53,160 nt of DNA from Apilactobacillus ozensis DSM 23829 = JCM 17196 (GCF_001435995.1 NZ_AYYQ01000018.1:38900-92059), one strand, 5' to 3'. Numbered from the stretch's first letter, positions 8,968-17,853 are shown. Notes: generated by a model not told the origin, from the letters alone. Translations and numbers: made by a program.

Positions 8968-8998
8968 TTGAAGTTATTAAAATTAAATATGCTATAAT
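8968..8998 (+). promoter_or_regulatory. ftsW operon promoter with extended -10
   Basis: TATAAT at 8993-8998 is preceded by TGC, forming an extended -10. A TTGAAG (8968-8973) lies 19 bases upstream as a weak -35. It sits directly after the typA terminator. Confidence 0.65.
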
Positions 8999-9033
8999 TA
9001 CTCTATATATGCTAAATGTTAGGAAGAAATAAT

Positions 9034-10191
9034 ATGAAAAAGTTTGATACTTTGAGGAGTCACTTTAAGAATCTAGATTATTATATTTTTATACCATATA
9101 TAATTCTTTCACTTATTGGAGTTATTATGGTGTATTCTGCTAGTTACAGTACTGCAGGTAATATAAATCCGTCCGGTATTTTGATAAAACAGGCTTCTTA
9201 TTTTCTTGTTGGGTTATTGATAATAGTTATTGTGATGAATGGAAATAATAAAATAATAAAAAGTAAAAAATTTATTACTATTTTTGGATTTATTCTTACC
9301 ATTTCACTAATATATTTAAAATTTTTTGGAGCAATAGCTAATGGTGCAGCAGGGTGGATTAACCTAGGACCAATCAATATACAACCTGCTGAAGTTGCGA
9401 AAGTGTATTTTATTATGCGATTTGCTAGAGTTATTCAAGCTGAAGACGATAAGATAAATGACTATAATTGGGTAAGTATCTTTAAAGGAAGATTGTATTT
9501 TTCATTATTTATAGTGTTTTTTATTTTTATTCAACCTGATTTAGGTGGAGCCATTATAAATACTAGTATTATATTTATAATGATTCTTTCTAGCGGTATC
9601 AAATGGAAAAAGTCATTAAAGATACTATTATTTACTATATTTTTAGCGTTTATATTTGTTTTCGCAGTTCTATATCCATTAATCAAAATGGGTGTTTGGC
9701 GTGGATATCAAGCTAATCGTGTAATATCATTTATTGATCCATTTAAATATCATGATCGGTCAGGTTATCAAGTTATTAATTCATACTACGCTTTAAGTAA
9801 TGGTGGAATTTTAGGCAGAGGATTAGGTAATAGTATTCAAAAAAATGGTTATTTACCCGAGGCACATACTGATTTTATTATGTCTGTTATTTCAGAAGAA
9901 CTAGGACTGCTTACGGTATTATTAATTTTATTTTTATTAGCGTTTATAGTTGGAAGAATATTTATTATTGGAGTTAGATCAAAATCCATTTACGATAGAT
10001 TGATTTGCTATGGAATTGCATTTTATATAACGATTCAAGCTTTAATAAACACGGGGGCTGTAACTGGAATGATGCCAATTACTGGAGTTACTTTTCCTTT
10101 CATTAGTTATGGTGGTTCTAGTATGCTTACATTGAGTTTTTGTATAGGATTAACGCTATTGATAAGTGCAAATCAAGGCAAAAGAAGTTAG
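9034..10191 (+). CDS. ftsW: Cell-division peptidoglycan glycosyltransferase FtsW
   Basis: The SEDS-family polytopic membrane protein polymerises lipid II at the division septum with a cognate penicillin-binding protein. The 385 residues show about ten hydrophobic segments, the large extracellular loop, and the family signatures YQVINSYYALSNGGILGRG and PEAHTDFIMSVISEE. ATG 9034 is chosen because the SD AGGAAG (9021-9026) precedes it; an upstream in-frame ATG (9016) lies before that SD. FtsW rather than RodA is favoured by the position after typA and before ylbG-rsmD-coaD. The ylbG SD overlaps the stop codon, so these genes are co-translated. Confidence 0.88.
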   Translation: MKKFDTLRSHFKNLDYYIFIPYIILSLIGVIMVYSASYSTAGNINPSGILIKQASYFLVGLLIIVIVMNGNNKIIKSKKFITIFGFILTISLIYLKFFGAIANGAAGWINLGPINIQPAEVAKVYFIMRFARVIQAEDDKINDYNWVSIFKGRLYFSLFIVFFIFIQPDLGGAIINTSIIFIMILSSGIKWKKSLKILLFTIFLAFIFVFAVLYPLIKMGVWRGYQANRVISFIDPFKYHDRSGYQVINSYYALSNGGILGRGLGNSIQKNGYLPEAHTDFIMSVISEELGLLTVLLILFLLAFIVGRIFIIGVRSKSIYDRLICYGIAFYITIQALINTGAVTGMMPITGVTFPFISYGGSSMLTLSFCIGLTLLISANQGKRS

Positions 10192-10202
10192 GAGTATTTT
10201 TT

Positions 10203-10478
10203 TTGAATATTGAATCTAGAAGCTGTCTAATTGTTTTTATAAAATCAATTAATAAATTTAAAAGCTTGTATAAATATGGAATGGTTTACTACGTTTCTAA
10301 AAGTAACAATTATGTAATCATGTATGTTAACACTGATAACTTAGATGAAATAAAGCATTCTATTAGTCAACTTAATTTTGTAAGTAGTGTTACCATTTCT
10401 TCCTATAAAAAAATATATAATCAATTGTCTATGAAAGATAAAGTAGACGTTTCTTTAAAAAAAGCTGACGAATATTAA
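10203..10478 (+). CDS. YlbG family protein (UPF0298/DUF2129)
   Basis: TTG at 10203-10205, 8 bases after the SD AGGAG that overlaps the ftsW stop, gives a 91-residue protein. It shows the short fold ...SCLIVFIKSINKFKSLYKYGMVYYVSK..YVIMYV typical of YlbG, a conserved small cytoplasmic protein of unknown function that in Bacilli precedes ylbH (rsmD) and ylbI (coaD), as here. A longer form beginning at 10140 would overlap ftsW and has no SD. The C-terminal ~15 residues are lysine/aspartate-rich and not conserved as far as I can judge. Confidence 0.83.
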   Translation: MNIESRSCLIVFIKSINKFKSLYKYGMVYYVSKSNNYVIMYVNTDNLDEIKHSISQLNFVSSVTISSYKKIYNQLSMKDKVDVSLKKADEY

Positions 10479-10490
10479 GAGGTGATAATT

Positions 10491-11045
10491 TTGCGAGTTG
10501 TATCTGGTGAATTTCGAAGCCGTTTTTTAAAACCAGTTCCTGGCACTAAAACAAGACCTACGACCGATAAAGTAAAAGAATCAATTTTTAATATGATAGG
10601 TCCTTATTTTGATTCTGGAAATTTTTTGGATTTGTTTGCTGGATCTGGCAACGTAGGTATTGAAGCTGTTTCTAGAGGTATGGAACATGCAACATTAGTG
10701 GATAAACAATATGCTGCTATTAAAACTATCAAAGAAAATGTAGCAACTACTAAAAAAAGTGATAGTTTTTCAATAATAAAATCTGACGCTGACCTTGCTT
10801 TAAAAAAGTTCGGCCAAAAAGGTAGGAAATTTGATATCATATTTTTAGATCCACCATACAAAGCACAAAAAATGATTGAACATGCAAATTTAATTAATGA
10901 ATTGTCTTTGCTAAATAGTAATGGTCTATTGATTTGTGAAACTGATAACACGGTTAATTTAAAAGACGATTTATCTGATTATGAATTGATTAATCAAAAA
11001 AATTATGGATTAACTATAGTGACTATTTATAAATTTTTGGGGTGA
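10491..11045 (+). CDS. rsmD: 16S rRNA (guanine966-N2)-methyltransferase
   Basis: The SAM-dependent methyltransferase modifies G966 of 16S rRNA during 30S assembly. The SAM-binding motif LDLFAGSG is at residues 46-53 and the catalytic N6/N2-type motif DPPY at 120-123. The start is TTG 10491 (MRVVSGEFRSR), preceded by GAGGTGAT; the GTG at 10482 lies inside that SD. The 184 residues match the family. It is 12 bases after ylbG and 4 before coaD in one operon. Confidence 0.95.
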   Translation: MRVVSGEFRSRFLKPVPGTKTRPTTDKVKESIFNMIGPYFDSGNFLDLFAGSGNVGIEAVSRGMEHATLVDKQYAAIKTIKENVATTKKSDSFSIIKSDADLALKKFGQKGRKFDIIFLDPPYKAQKMIEHANLINELSLLNSNGLLICETDNTVNLKDDLSDYELINQKNYGLTIVTIYKFLG

Positions 11046-11049
11046 TAAT

Positions 11050-11541
11050 TTGACGGTAGCTGTTTTTCCAGGAAGTTTTGATCCGATAACTAACGGTCAT
11101 TTGGATATAATAAAGCGAGCAAGTGATATCTTTGATAAAGTAATTGTTGTTATAGGAATTAATTCAACTAAAAAGCCGTTATTTAGCGTTGAGGAAAGAA
11201 TCGACTTAATAAAGCAAAATATTAATGCTTTTCAAAATGTTTCAGTTAGCTGTACTAATGACCTAATCGTTAATTATGCTAGTTCCGTTAATGCTAAAGT
11301 CATTGTTAGGGGAATTAGAGACTCTAAAGATATGGATTATGAGAAACCTATGGCTAGTGTAAATAAGGATTTAAATAGTGATATAGAGAATGTTTATTTA
11401 CTATCTGATAGCAGTAAAAATTATATATCTTCCAGTATGGTTAAAGAACTTTGTCGATTTAAGGGAAACGTTAGCAGGTATGTTCCTTTGAACGTAAAAA
11501 GAAGTTTAGAATTTAAATTTAAAGGTGAAGATAATGATTAA
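11050..11541 (+). CDS. coaD: Phosphopantetheine adenylyltransferase
   Basis: The enzyme transfers AMP from ATP to 4'-phosphopantetheine to form dephospho-CoA, the penultimate step of CoA synthesis. The nucleotidyltransferase signature PGSFDPITNGH is at residues 7-17 (T/HxGH class), and the ISSSMV motif lies near the C-terminus. The 163 residues are normal length. The TTG start follows GGGGTGAT by 5 bases. The stop overlaps the start of the downstream protease gene by 8 bases, indicating coupling. Confidence 0.96.
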   Translation: MTVAVFPGSFDPITNGHLDIIKRASDIFDKVIVVIGINSTKKPLFSVEERIDLIKQNINAFQNVSVSCTNDLIVNYASSVNAKVIVRGIRDSKDMDYEKPMASVNKDLNSDIENVYLLSDSSKNYISSSMVKELCRFKGNVSRYVPLNVKRSLEFKFKGEDND

Positions 11542-12577
11542 ATTTATAAAAAAACACAAGTTAGGCTTATCAGTTATTATAGCCGCTTTGCTAGCCATTT
11601 TGTTTTTTTTGCCAATACCATATTATGTTGAAAAGCCAGGTGATTCCTCCAACTTATCTAAGATAGTAAATATTAAAAATAATCCTGATAAACATGCTGG
11701 AAAATTTATGTTGACCTCAGTTGCTATTGAGCCTTTAACACCCGCTAAATATATTTATGATAAGTTTGTTCCCTATTATTCTATTGATTCAATTAATAAC
11801 CTAACTGATGGCCAAAGTGACGACGAATATAATAAAGTTCAAAATTTTTATATGTTAAGTTCAATCAATAGTGCTATCTACAATGCTTATAAAAAAGCGG
11901 ATAAAGAAGTTGAATCAAAATATAACGGAATATATGTGTTAGGGCTTCATAAATCATCTTTCGCCAAATATCTTAAAGTTGGTGACACGATTATTTCCGT
12001 TGATGGAAAAAAATTTAATAATTCTGAATCATACAGAAATTATATTTTTTCAAAAAAAATTGGCGAAAAAATTACGATTCAATATTTACAAAATAATAAA
12101 TTAAAAAAAGCTACTGCTCCAACTATAAAATTACCAGGAACTAATCATTCTGGAATTGGAATTATTTTAACTGATGATTTTAGTGTTAAGACAAAGATTC
12201 CAATAAAAGTTAATCCTGGAGACGTAGGTGGTCCTTCTGGTGGCTTGATGTTTGCTTTACAAATTTATAGCCAATTAACTGGTGAAAATATACGTAAAAA
12301 TATGAATGTTGCTGGTACTGGAACTATTTCTCCAAACGGGGCAGTAGGTGAAATCGGTGGTATTGATAAAAAAATAATAGCTGCTAAAAATAACGGAGCT
12401 AAAATATTTTTAGCACCATATTTGAAACCAACTAAGAGTGTCTTAAAAGTAGAACCTAACCATAAAACTAATTATGAACTAGCGGTATTAACTGCTAAAA
12501 AATATGCTCCTGATATGAAAGTTATTCCAGTTACTTCTTTTGAAGATGCTATAAATAAACTTAATAATTTAAGATAA
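11534..12577 (+). CDS. SepM-like membrane-anchored PDZ/Lon-type serine protease (YlbL)
   Basis: The 347 residues comprise an N-terminal membrane anchor (about 10-28), a PDZ-like segment (about 130-195) and a C-terminal Lon-type protease domain. The Ser-Lys dyad is visible: Ser235 in GGPSGG and Lys280 in GGIDKK, spaced as in Lon. In streptococci SepM processes the competence peptide outside the cell; YlbL of B. subtilis is the syntenic homologue after coaD. ATG 11534 lies 5 bases after AAAGGTGA; the GTG at 11525 is inside that SD. A terminator follows, separating it from comEA. Confidence 0.9.
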   Translation: MIKFIKKHKLGLSVIIAALLAILFFLPIPYYVEKPGDSSNLSKIVNIKNNPDKHAGKFMLTSVAIEPLTPAKYIYDKFVPYYSIDSINNLTDGQSDDEYNKVQNFYMLSSINSAIYNAYKKADKEVESKYNGIYVLGLHKSSFAKYLKVGDTIISVDGKKFNNSESYRNYIFSKKIGEKITIQYLQNNKLKKATAPTIKLPGTNHSGIGIILTDDFSVKTKIPIKVNPGDVGGPSGGLMFALQIYSQLTGENIRKNMNVAGTGTISPNGAVGEIGGIDKKIIAAKNNGAKIFLAPYLKPTKSVLKVEPNHKTNYELAVLTAKKYAPDMKVIPVTSFEDAINKLNNLR

Positions 12578-12603
12578 AAAGACATAATTTTTTATGCCTT
12601 TTT
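12576..12603 (+). terminator. Terminator after the SepM-like gene
   Basis: The stem AAAAAG.CATAA / TTATG.CTTTTT has one mismatch and a short T loop, followed by a long T run. Confidence 0.8.
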
Positions 12604-12637
12604 TTTTCGTATTTATTTTTAATAAAGGAGGGAGGAA

Positions 12638-13285
12638 ATGGCAAATAAGTTTGATGATTTTATTAATTTAATATTTCATACAAAACTAAAGTATGGCATA
12701 TTTACGCTTATAGCTATTTTAATTTCAGGTATTATTTATTTTAAAGATTTCGGTAGTTCTTCAAACATTGACAAATCTAACAACTATTCTATTGAATCTA
12801 ATCAAATATCTTCGAATAGTGAAATTACTAACAACAGTGTTTCGCATGAATCTTTACAAAGCAATGTTGTTTATGTAGATATTAAAGGGCAAGTGAAAAA
12901 GCCTGGAGTATACAAACTTTCTTCAACATTGAGAGTTGACGATGCGATTAGACTAGCTGGAGGTTTTACTAAGGATGCTAATCGTAATAATGTTAATTTA
13001 GCACAAAAGCTTACAGACCAGATGGTTATTCTAGTAGAAGATGAAGACGACAGTAAAGTCAGTTCTAATAGTAACGTCGCTGGTAAGTCGTCAGACAAAA
13101 TAAATATAAATACAGCTGATGCAAATCAATTAACTTCAATAAGTGGAATTGGTGACAAAAAGGCCAATAAAATTATAGATTATCGCAATCAGAATGGACT
13201 ATTTTCTAGCCTTGATGATTTAAAAAATGTTGATGGATTTGGTGATAAGACTGTTGAGAAACTTAAAGAATATTTATTTACATGA
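12638..13285 (+). CDS. comEA: Competence DNA receptor ComEA
   Basis: The membrane-anchored DNA-binding protein hands incoming double-stranded DNA to the uptake channel. The 215 residues contain an N-terminal membrane helix (about 18-34), a Ser/Asn-rich linker, an SLBB domain (VYVDIKGQVKKPGVYKL) and two C-terminal helix-hairpin-helix motifs (SGIGDKKANKI and DGFGDKTVEKL). ATG follows the SD GGAGGGAGG. First gene of the comE operon; comEB begins 44 bases later. No ComX or competence box could be identified upstream. Confidence 0.95.
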   Translation: MANKFDDFINLIFHTKLKYGIFTLIAILISGIIYFKDFGSSSNIDKSNNYSIESNQISSNSEITNNSVSHESLQSNVVYVDIKGQVKKPGVYKLSSTLRVDDAIRLAGGFTKDANRNNVNLAQKLTDQMVILVEDEDDSKVSSNSNVAGKSSDKININTADANQLTSISGIGDKKANKIIDYRNQNGLFSSLDDLKNVDGFGDKTVEKLKEYLFT

Positions 13286-13329
13286 TATTATTTATAATGT
13301 AAATAAATAATCAAAGAGGTTTTGTTATT

Positions 13330-13809
13330 ATGAATGATAAGAGAATTCCGTGGGATCAATATTTTATGTTGCAGGCGGTATTGCTTTCAAAAAGAAGTAC
13401 TTGTAATCGATTATCAGTAGGTGCCATGTTAGTTAGAGATCGTCGCATAATTGCTGGTGGCTATAATGGCTCAGTTTCAGGTGACGTTCATTGTATTGAT
13501 GATGGTTGCTATATTGTAGATGGCCATTGCTTAAGAACTATTCATGCAGAAGTTAATGCCATTTCACAATGTGCTAAATTTGGAGAATCTACTGACGGTG
13601 CTGAAATATATGTTACTGACTTTCCATGCCTTCAGTGTACTAAAATGCTGTTACAGTCAGGCATTAAAAAAATAAATTATTTAAGAAATTATCATAACGA
13701 TGATTATGCTAAAAAATTAATAAAATTAAAAAAAGTTACGCTTAATCAAGTAAAATTAGACCCGAAATTTACTGATTCAATTCAATTTAGTTCTTATTTG
13801 CCTAAATAA
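13330..13809 (+). CDS. comEB: ComEB, dCMP deaminase family
   Basis: The zinc-dependent deaminase signature is complete: HAEVNA with His72 and Glu74, and PCLQC with Cys100 and Cys103. The enzyme converts dCMP to dUMP for thymidylate synthesis; it is dispensable for uptake in B. subtilis although it lies in the operon. The 159 residues are typical. ATG lies after the SD AGAGG. It sits between comEA and comEC as in most Bacilli. Confidence 0.94.
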   Translation: MNDKRIPWDQYFMLQAVLLSKRSTCNRLSVGAMLVRDRRIIAGGYNGSVSGDVHCIDDGCYIVDGHCLRTIHAEVNAISQCAKFGESTDGAEIYVTDFPCLQCTKMLLQSGIKKINYLRNYHNDDYAKKLIKLKKVTLNQVKLDPKFTDSIQFSSYLPK

Positions 13810-13850
13810 TTAAATATCAATATTTTTTTACAGCTTTAATATGTTGCTCA

Positions 13851-16025
13851 TTGGTAGTTATTTATTTTGGTAACACTTACGTTGGATGTTTATTTTTTAC
13901 AATTTCTTTTATTAGAATTTTATTTTATAAGGATAAAAATACATTTTTTATTACTATAATCATCGCTTTATTATTATGTTTTTGGCTTTCATTTAAACAG
14001 CATTGTAATCATAAAAAAGAAATTAATAATTATGAAAATGTAAGAATGATTTTAAAAGTCTATCCTGATGAATTAAATTTTAGTGATACTTATTTTTACG
14101 GAACGTGTCACTACAATAAAAATAAGTATATTATTAGTGGGAATGTTAAATTTAAATTATATGAAACTAGTTTAATTAATGTTGATGCTAAAATGTCTTC
14201 AATAGATGCACCAACTAATTTTAATCAGTTTAATTCTAAAAAATATAACGAAACAAATGATATATATAATCGTATAAAAGTAACTAAAATTAACGAAGTC
14301 AATAAAATTAATAATTTTAGTTTATTTAACTTACTTCATGATTTGAGATATAAACTACTTAACATTGCAGATAACATGCCTAAACCATTGAATATTTATA
14401 CTAAAGGATTATTGTTTGGTAAGATTGATAATGATTTTTCAGATGAACTAAATGGAGTTAAAACTTTGGGCTTAATACATCTTTTTAGCATATCAGGTCT
14501 ACATGTTTACTTATTAGTATCTTTTATTAGAAAGCTTTTTTATGTTTTAGGATTTCATAGACAATTAGTTGATAAAGTGATAATAATATTACTTCCAATG
14601 TTCTTTGTTATTTCTGGATCCTCTGTGGGTTTAATGCGGTCAATACTTTTAGTGGAACTTGCAATGGTACTTAAATTCCTTAATTTAAAATTTGACGCTT
14701 TGAACTTATTTAGTTTAGTTTTAATTATTCATTTATTTTTACATCCACAAATGATATTTCAGTTTGGCTGCCAATTGAGTTATTTGTTATCCTTAGGATT
14801 GATTTTTTTGAAAAATTTTTCTAATTGGAAACTTACTCTTCATATGAATTTAATAAGTTTACCACTTATTCTGTACAATACATACGAATGGCACATTCTA
14901 ACTATATTAGCTAATATAATTATTATTCCTGTTTTTTCTTTGATTATTATTCCAGTAGTAATTATTGGAGATGTAGCATTTCTTTGCTTTATGCCTTTAT
15001 GTAGTTTTTTAAATTCATTTTTAAAGCTATTTGATTTATTTGTTAACTTTATATCTAGTATGCCGGGTGTGATTCATTTTGGAAAACCTGAATTTCTGGT
15101 AGTTTTATTAGCTATTTATTTAACATTTAAAATTATGTCTAGCTTTAAGATTAAGTTAATTTCTCTCGTCGCTAGCATTTATTTATTTAACTATTTATAT
15201 ATTCACTTTCCAATTACTGGCGAAGTTAGTTTTTTTGATGTCGGTCAGGGTGATAGCTTTTTAATTAGGACTCCATTTAATAAAAACATTACTGTTATAG
15301 ATACTGGTGGAAAAGCTAATTTTATGGATAAATCCAACAATTTGAAGCCTAACTATGCATCTTTGAAAACTTCTATTAATTATTTAAAAAGTATAGGCAT
15401 AAACAGAATAGACAATTTATGTATAAGTCATCAAGATGATGATCATTGTGGTGATTTACCGGCTTTCTTAACGAATATGACAGTAGATAGACTTGTACTA
15501 CCACTAGGTATTAATCAAAATAAGAAATTTATGAATAAGATTTTGCCGAATATTAATAAAACTAAATTAGTTTTTGTTAAAAATGACTATCAGTTGATAA
15601 ATTTTCCTTTTACCATTTATCATCCCTTTAATTATGGAATTGGTAATAATGACGATTCAATGGTTTTAGCAGGAACTTTTAATAATAAAAAATTTCTATT
15701 CATGGGAGATTTAAGTAGTAATGGTGAAGATAAATTAATAAATGTTTATCCTAATCTAAATGCCGATGTTTTAAAATTAGGTCACCATGGAAGTAAGACT
15801 TCATCATCTGAAAACTTTTTAGAAAAGATTAATCCAAAGTTAGCAATTATTTCGGCTGGAAAAAACAATTTGTATCATCATCCTAATGTAGAAACTATTT
15901 ATAGATTGAATAAACGCAGTATTTCATATTTAAGTACTCAAAATTATGGTATGATATCTTATTGTTACAGCATATTTGGTAATGATAAATGGGTTAGTGG
16001 TAACAAAGGAGGTGGACATGATTAA
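13851..16025 (+). CDS. comEC: DNA uptake channel ComEC/Rec2
   Basis: The 724-residue polytopic protein forms the membrane pore for single-stranded DNA during transformation. In order: an N-terminal hydrophobic segment and OB-like extracellular part, the competence domain with LFSISGLHVY around residue 220, many membrane helices, and a C-terminal metallo-beta-lactamase domain with FFDVGQGDSFLI, HQDDDHCG and LGHHGS. The zinc ligands look intact. The TTG start at 13851 has no visible SD, and the ATG at 13841 is in another frame and stops after ten codons, so the true N-terminus is uncertain. It overlaps holA by 8 bases. Confidence 0.92.
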   Translation: MVVIYFGNTYVGCLFFTISFIRILFYKDKNTFFITIIIALLLCFWLSFKQHCNHKKEINNYENVRMILKVYPDELNFSDTYFYGTCHYNKNKYIISGNVKFKLYETSLINVDAKMSSIDAPTNFNQFNSKKYNETNDIYNRIKVTKINEVNKINNFSLFNLLHDLRYKLLNIADNMPKPLNIYTKGLLFGKIDNDFSDELNGVKTLGLIHLFSISGLHVYLLVSFIRKLFYVLGFHRQLVDKVIIILLPMFFVISGSSVGLMRSILLVELAMVLKFLNLKFDALNLFSLVLIIHLFLHPQMIFQFGCQLSYLLSLGLIFLKNFSNWKLTLHMNLISLPLILYNTYEWHILTILANIIIIPVFSLIIIPVVIIGDVAFLCFMPLCSFLNSFLKLFDLFVNFISSMPGVIHFGKPEFLVVLLAIYLTFKIMSSFKIKLISLVASIYLFNYLYIHFPITGEVSFFDVGQGDSFLIRTPFNKNITVIDTGGKANFMDKSNNLKPNYASLKTSINYLKSIGINRIDNLCISHQDDDHCGDLPAFLTNMTVDRLVLPLGINQNKKFMNKILPNINKTKLVFVKNDYQLINFPFTIYHPFNYGIGNNDDSMVLAGTFNNKKFLFMGDLSSNGEDKLINVYPNLNADVLKLGHHGSKTSSSENFLEKINPKLAIISAGKNNLYHHPNVETIYRLNKRSISYLSTQNYGMISYCYSIFGNDKWVSGNKGGGHD

Positions 16026-17037
16026 TTTAAATGAATTATTTTTAAATTTAAAATCAGGCAAAATAAATCCCATCTATTTAATATTAGGTAATCAAAATTA
16101 TTTAATTAATCAAGTTAAAAGTAGGTTTAAAAGAATTATTCCAGAAGAAGAGATTTCAATGAATTTCGCCTCTTATGACATGGAAGACACTACTATCGAT
16201 GATGTCTTAGATGACGCTATGTCTTCACCTTTTTTTGGCGAGCGTAGGTTAATTTTTGTTAATAATCCGTCTTTTTTAACTGGTAACAGTAATATTCCTA
16301 AATCGAGTAAAATAATAGATGATTTATCCAATTATTTATTAAATCCTGAAAAGACCTCTACTATAGTCTTTTTTGCACCTTATGATAAATTAGATAATCG
16401 TAAGAAGATTACTAAAATTTTAAAAAGCAATGCAGAATTTTTAGATATAACTCATTTGTCAGAAACTCAAGTAAAAAAATATATATTAAATATGATTAAA
16501 AGTAAAGATTATCAAATAGATAATCAAAATGTTGAATATTTAATTTCAAGATGTGATGGCGATTTATCGTTTATTATGAATGAATTACCTAAACTCCTAT
16601 TATATTGTAATGAATCAAAAGTTGTTAAATTTGATGATATAAAAGAAATTGTTACGCCTTCACTAAATCAAAATGTTTTTGATTTAGTTGAATATGTTAT
16701 GGAAAATAAAGTTGAAAGTTCCATAAATTTGTACCGCAATTTGGTTAAAATAGGTAACCAGCCACTTCAAATCAATGCAATTTTAATAGGTCATGTTAGG
16801 TTATTGATACAAACTATTATTTTATCTAATTTAGGTTATTCACAAGGAAGTATTGCTCAAAAATTAAAAGTTCATCCTTACCGTGTTAAACTTAGTTTGA
16901 GAGAATCGAAAAAGACTAACTTTTCATTTTTAAAAAAGTTATATATGGAACTTTTTAACTTAGAAAGTGAATTAAAATCTAGTAATAAGGATTCAGAACT
17001 TCTATTTGAAATGTTTATATTAAAAATAGTTAAATAA
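16018..17037 (+). CDS. holA: DNA polymerase III delta subunit
   Basis: The 339-residue clamp-loader wrench subunit opens the beta clamp. It shows the N-terminal AAA-like start with PIYLILGNQNYLI and the helical C-terminal collar region ending ELLFEMFILKIV. ATG 16018 follows AAAGGAGGTGG and overlaps the comEC stop; the earlier in-frame start (15976) lies deep in comEC. The comEC-holA linkage is standard in Firmicutes. A strong terminator follows. Confidence 0.93.
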   Translation: MINLNELFLNLKSGKINPIYLILGNQNYLINQVKSRFKRIIPEEEISMNFASYDMEDTTIDDVLDDAMSSPFFGERRLIFVNNPSFLTGNSNIPKSSKIIDDLSNYLLNPEKTSTIVFFAPYDKLDNRKKITKILKSNAEFLDITHLSETQVKKYILNMIKSKDYQIDNQNVEYLISRCDGDLSFIMNELPKLLLYCNESKVVKFDDIKEIVTPSLNQNVFDLVEYVMENKVESSINLYRNLVKIGNQPLQINAILIGHVRLLIQTIILSNLGYSQGSIAQKLKVHPYRVKLSLRESKKTNFSFLKKLYMELFNLESELKSSNKDSELLFEMFILKIVK

Positions 17038-17068
17038 AAAGGGATGTGCAAATTGCACATCCCTTTTT
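17036..17068. terminator. Bidirectional terminator between holA and rpsT
   Basis: A perfect stem (AAAAAGGGATGTGC at 17036-17049 with 17055-17068) with a 5-base loop and A/T tails on both strands lies between the convergent genes. Confidence 0.94.
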
Positions 17069-17074
17069 ATTTAA

Positions 17075-17326
17075 CTATTTTTTTAAGTTTGCTAAACGTG
17101 ACTTATCACGGGCAGCTTTATTAGCTTTGATTAAACCTTTTGATTTAGCACGGTCTAAAGCACTGATAGCGTTGTTAAATAATTCTTCAACGTTTTCAGC
17201 ACCTTTAACGTTAGCTGATTCAAATTTTTTAACAGCAGTTCTCATAACGCTTAATTGTGAAGCGTTACGTTTGTTAGCTTTTTCGTTTGTCTTTACACGT
17301 TCAATAGCTGATTTAATAACAGGCAT
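17075..17326 (-). CDS. rpsT: Ribosomal protein S20
   Basis: The small basic 30S protein binds 16S rRNA early in assembly. The 83 residues start [18 protein letters not shown] and contain the Lys/Arg-rich helical pattern of bS20, ending [11 protein letters not shown] 17326 is preceded by GGAGGTGA; the longer reading from TTG 17341 begins upstream of that SD and is rejected. Monocistronic, divergent from rpsO, with a clear promoter at 17386-17414. Confidence 0.96.
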   Translation of the reverse strand: MPVIKSAIERVKTNEKANKRNASQLSVMRTAVKKFESANVKGAENVEELFNNAISALDRAKSKGLIKANKAARDKSRLANLKK

Positions 17327-17385
17327 TAATTTCACCTCCAAAATTTCCTAGTTTGGATTAAGGTTCATTTTCTTCAACGTTCTTC

Positions 17386-17414
17386 ATTATACAAAATCAT
17401 TATTATAATTGCAA
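17386..17414 (-). promoter_or_regulatory. rpsT promoter (TTGCAA-17-TATAAT)
   Basis: On the minus strand the -35 TTGCAA (17409-17414) and -10 TATAAT (17386-17391) are separated by exactly 17 bases, about 60 bases upstream of the start codon. Confidence 0.85.
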
Positions 17415-17436
17415 TAGCATATTATTAGCAATGATT

Positions 17437-17464
17437 ACTAAAAAATACCTTGCTATTTTTTAGT
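17437..17464. repeat. 11-bp inverted repeat between the divergent rpsT and rpsO promoters
   Basis: ACTAAAAAATA (17437-17447) and TATTTTTTAGT (17454-17464) are perfect inverse copies around CCTTGC. The right arm overlaps the rpsO -35. It could be an operator, a terminator for upstream antisense transcripts, or chance in AT-rich DNA. Confidence 0.45.
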
Positions 17465-17478
17465 ATTGATATTATCAT
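17450..17478 (+). promoter_or_regulatory. rpsO promoter (TTGCTA-17-TATCAT)
   Basis: The -35 is at 17450-17455 and the -10 at 17473-17478, with a 17-base spacer. Transcription would start near 17485, placing the whole inverted-repeat leader in the mRNA. Confidence 0.65.
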
Positions 17479-17500
17479 ACTTAAGTAGAGTTTATATAAA

Positions 17501-17551
17501 CCTATAACTTAGTTTCTTGGCTAGCTCACTGGCTTGTTACTCAGTTATAGG
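17501..17551 (+). promoter_or_regulatory. Putative S15-type autoregulatory leader of rpsO
   Basis: A perfect 9-bp closing stem (CCTATAACT at 17501-17509 with AGTTATAGG at 17543-17551) encloses 33 bases able to form small inner hairpins (GGCTAGC...GGCT), giving a possible multi-branch junction directly ahead of the SD GGTGG. Ribosomal protein S15 represses its own mRNA through such structures in several bacteria. Function here is inferred from position and shape. Confidence 0.6.
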
Positions 17552-17578
17552 CGATTAATTTTGAAAGGTGGGAATATA

Positions 17579-17848
17579 ATGGCTCTTACACAAACTGAAA
17601 AAAACGAAATCATCAACAAATACGCTCGTCACGAAGGTGACACTGGATCTGTTGAAGTACAAGTTGCTGTTTTAACAGCTGACATTAACAAGATTAATGG
17701 TCACATGAAAATGCACAAAAAAGATTTTCATTCACAAAGAGGTTTGATGAAGAAAATCGGTCACCGTCGTAACTTATTAGCTTACTTACGTAAGAATGAT
17801 GTTACACGTTACAGAGACTTAATTAAGAGTTTAGGTTTACGTCGTTAA
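17579..17848 (+). CDS. rpsO: Ribosomal protein S15
   Basis: The 89-residue 30S protein binds the 16S central-domain three-way junction and bridges to the 50S subunit. The sequence [33 protein letters not shown] and the C-terminal [12 protein letters not shown] are characteristic of uS15. ATG 17579 follows GGTGGGAA by 4-5 bases; the longer frame from 17534 runs through the leader hairpin and is not used. Followed by a terminator and then rnjB. Confidence 0.97.
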   Translation: MALTQTEKNEIINKYARHEGDTGSVEVQVAVLTADINKINGHMKMHKKDFHSQRGLMKKIGHRRNLLAYLRKNDVTRYRDLIKSLGLRR

Positions 17849-17853
17849 TATAC

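Noticed and set aside
17046-17351. 101-residue plus-strand open frame over rpsT
   Set aside because: It begins inside the holA/rpsT terminator and mirrors rpsT; the S20 reading on the minus strand has SD, promoter and terminator.
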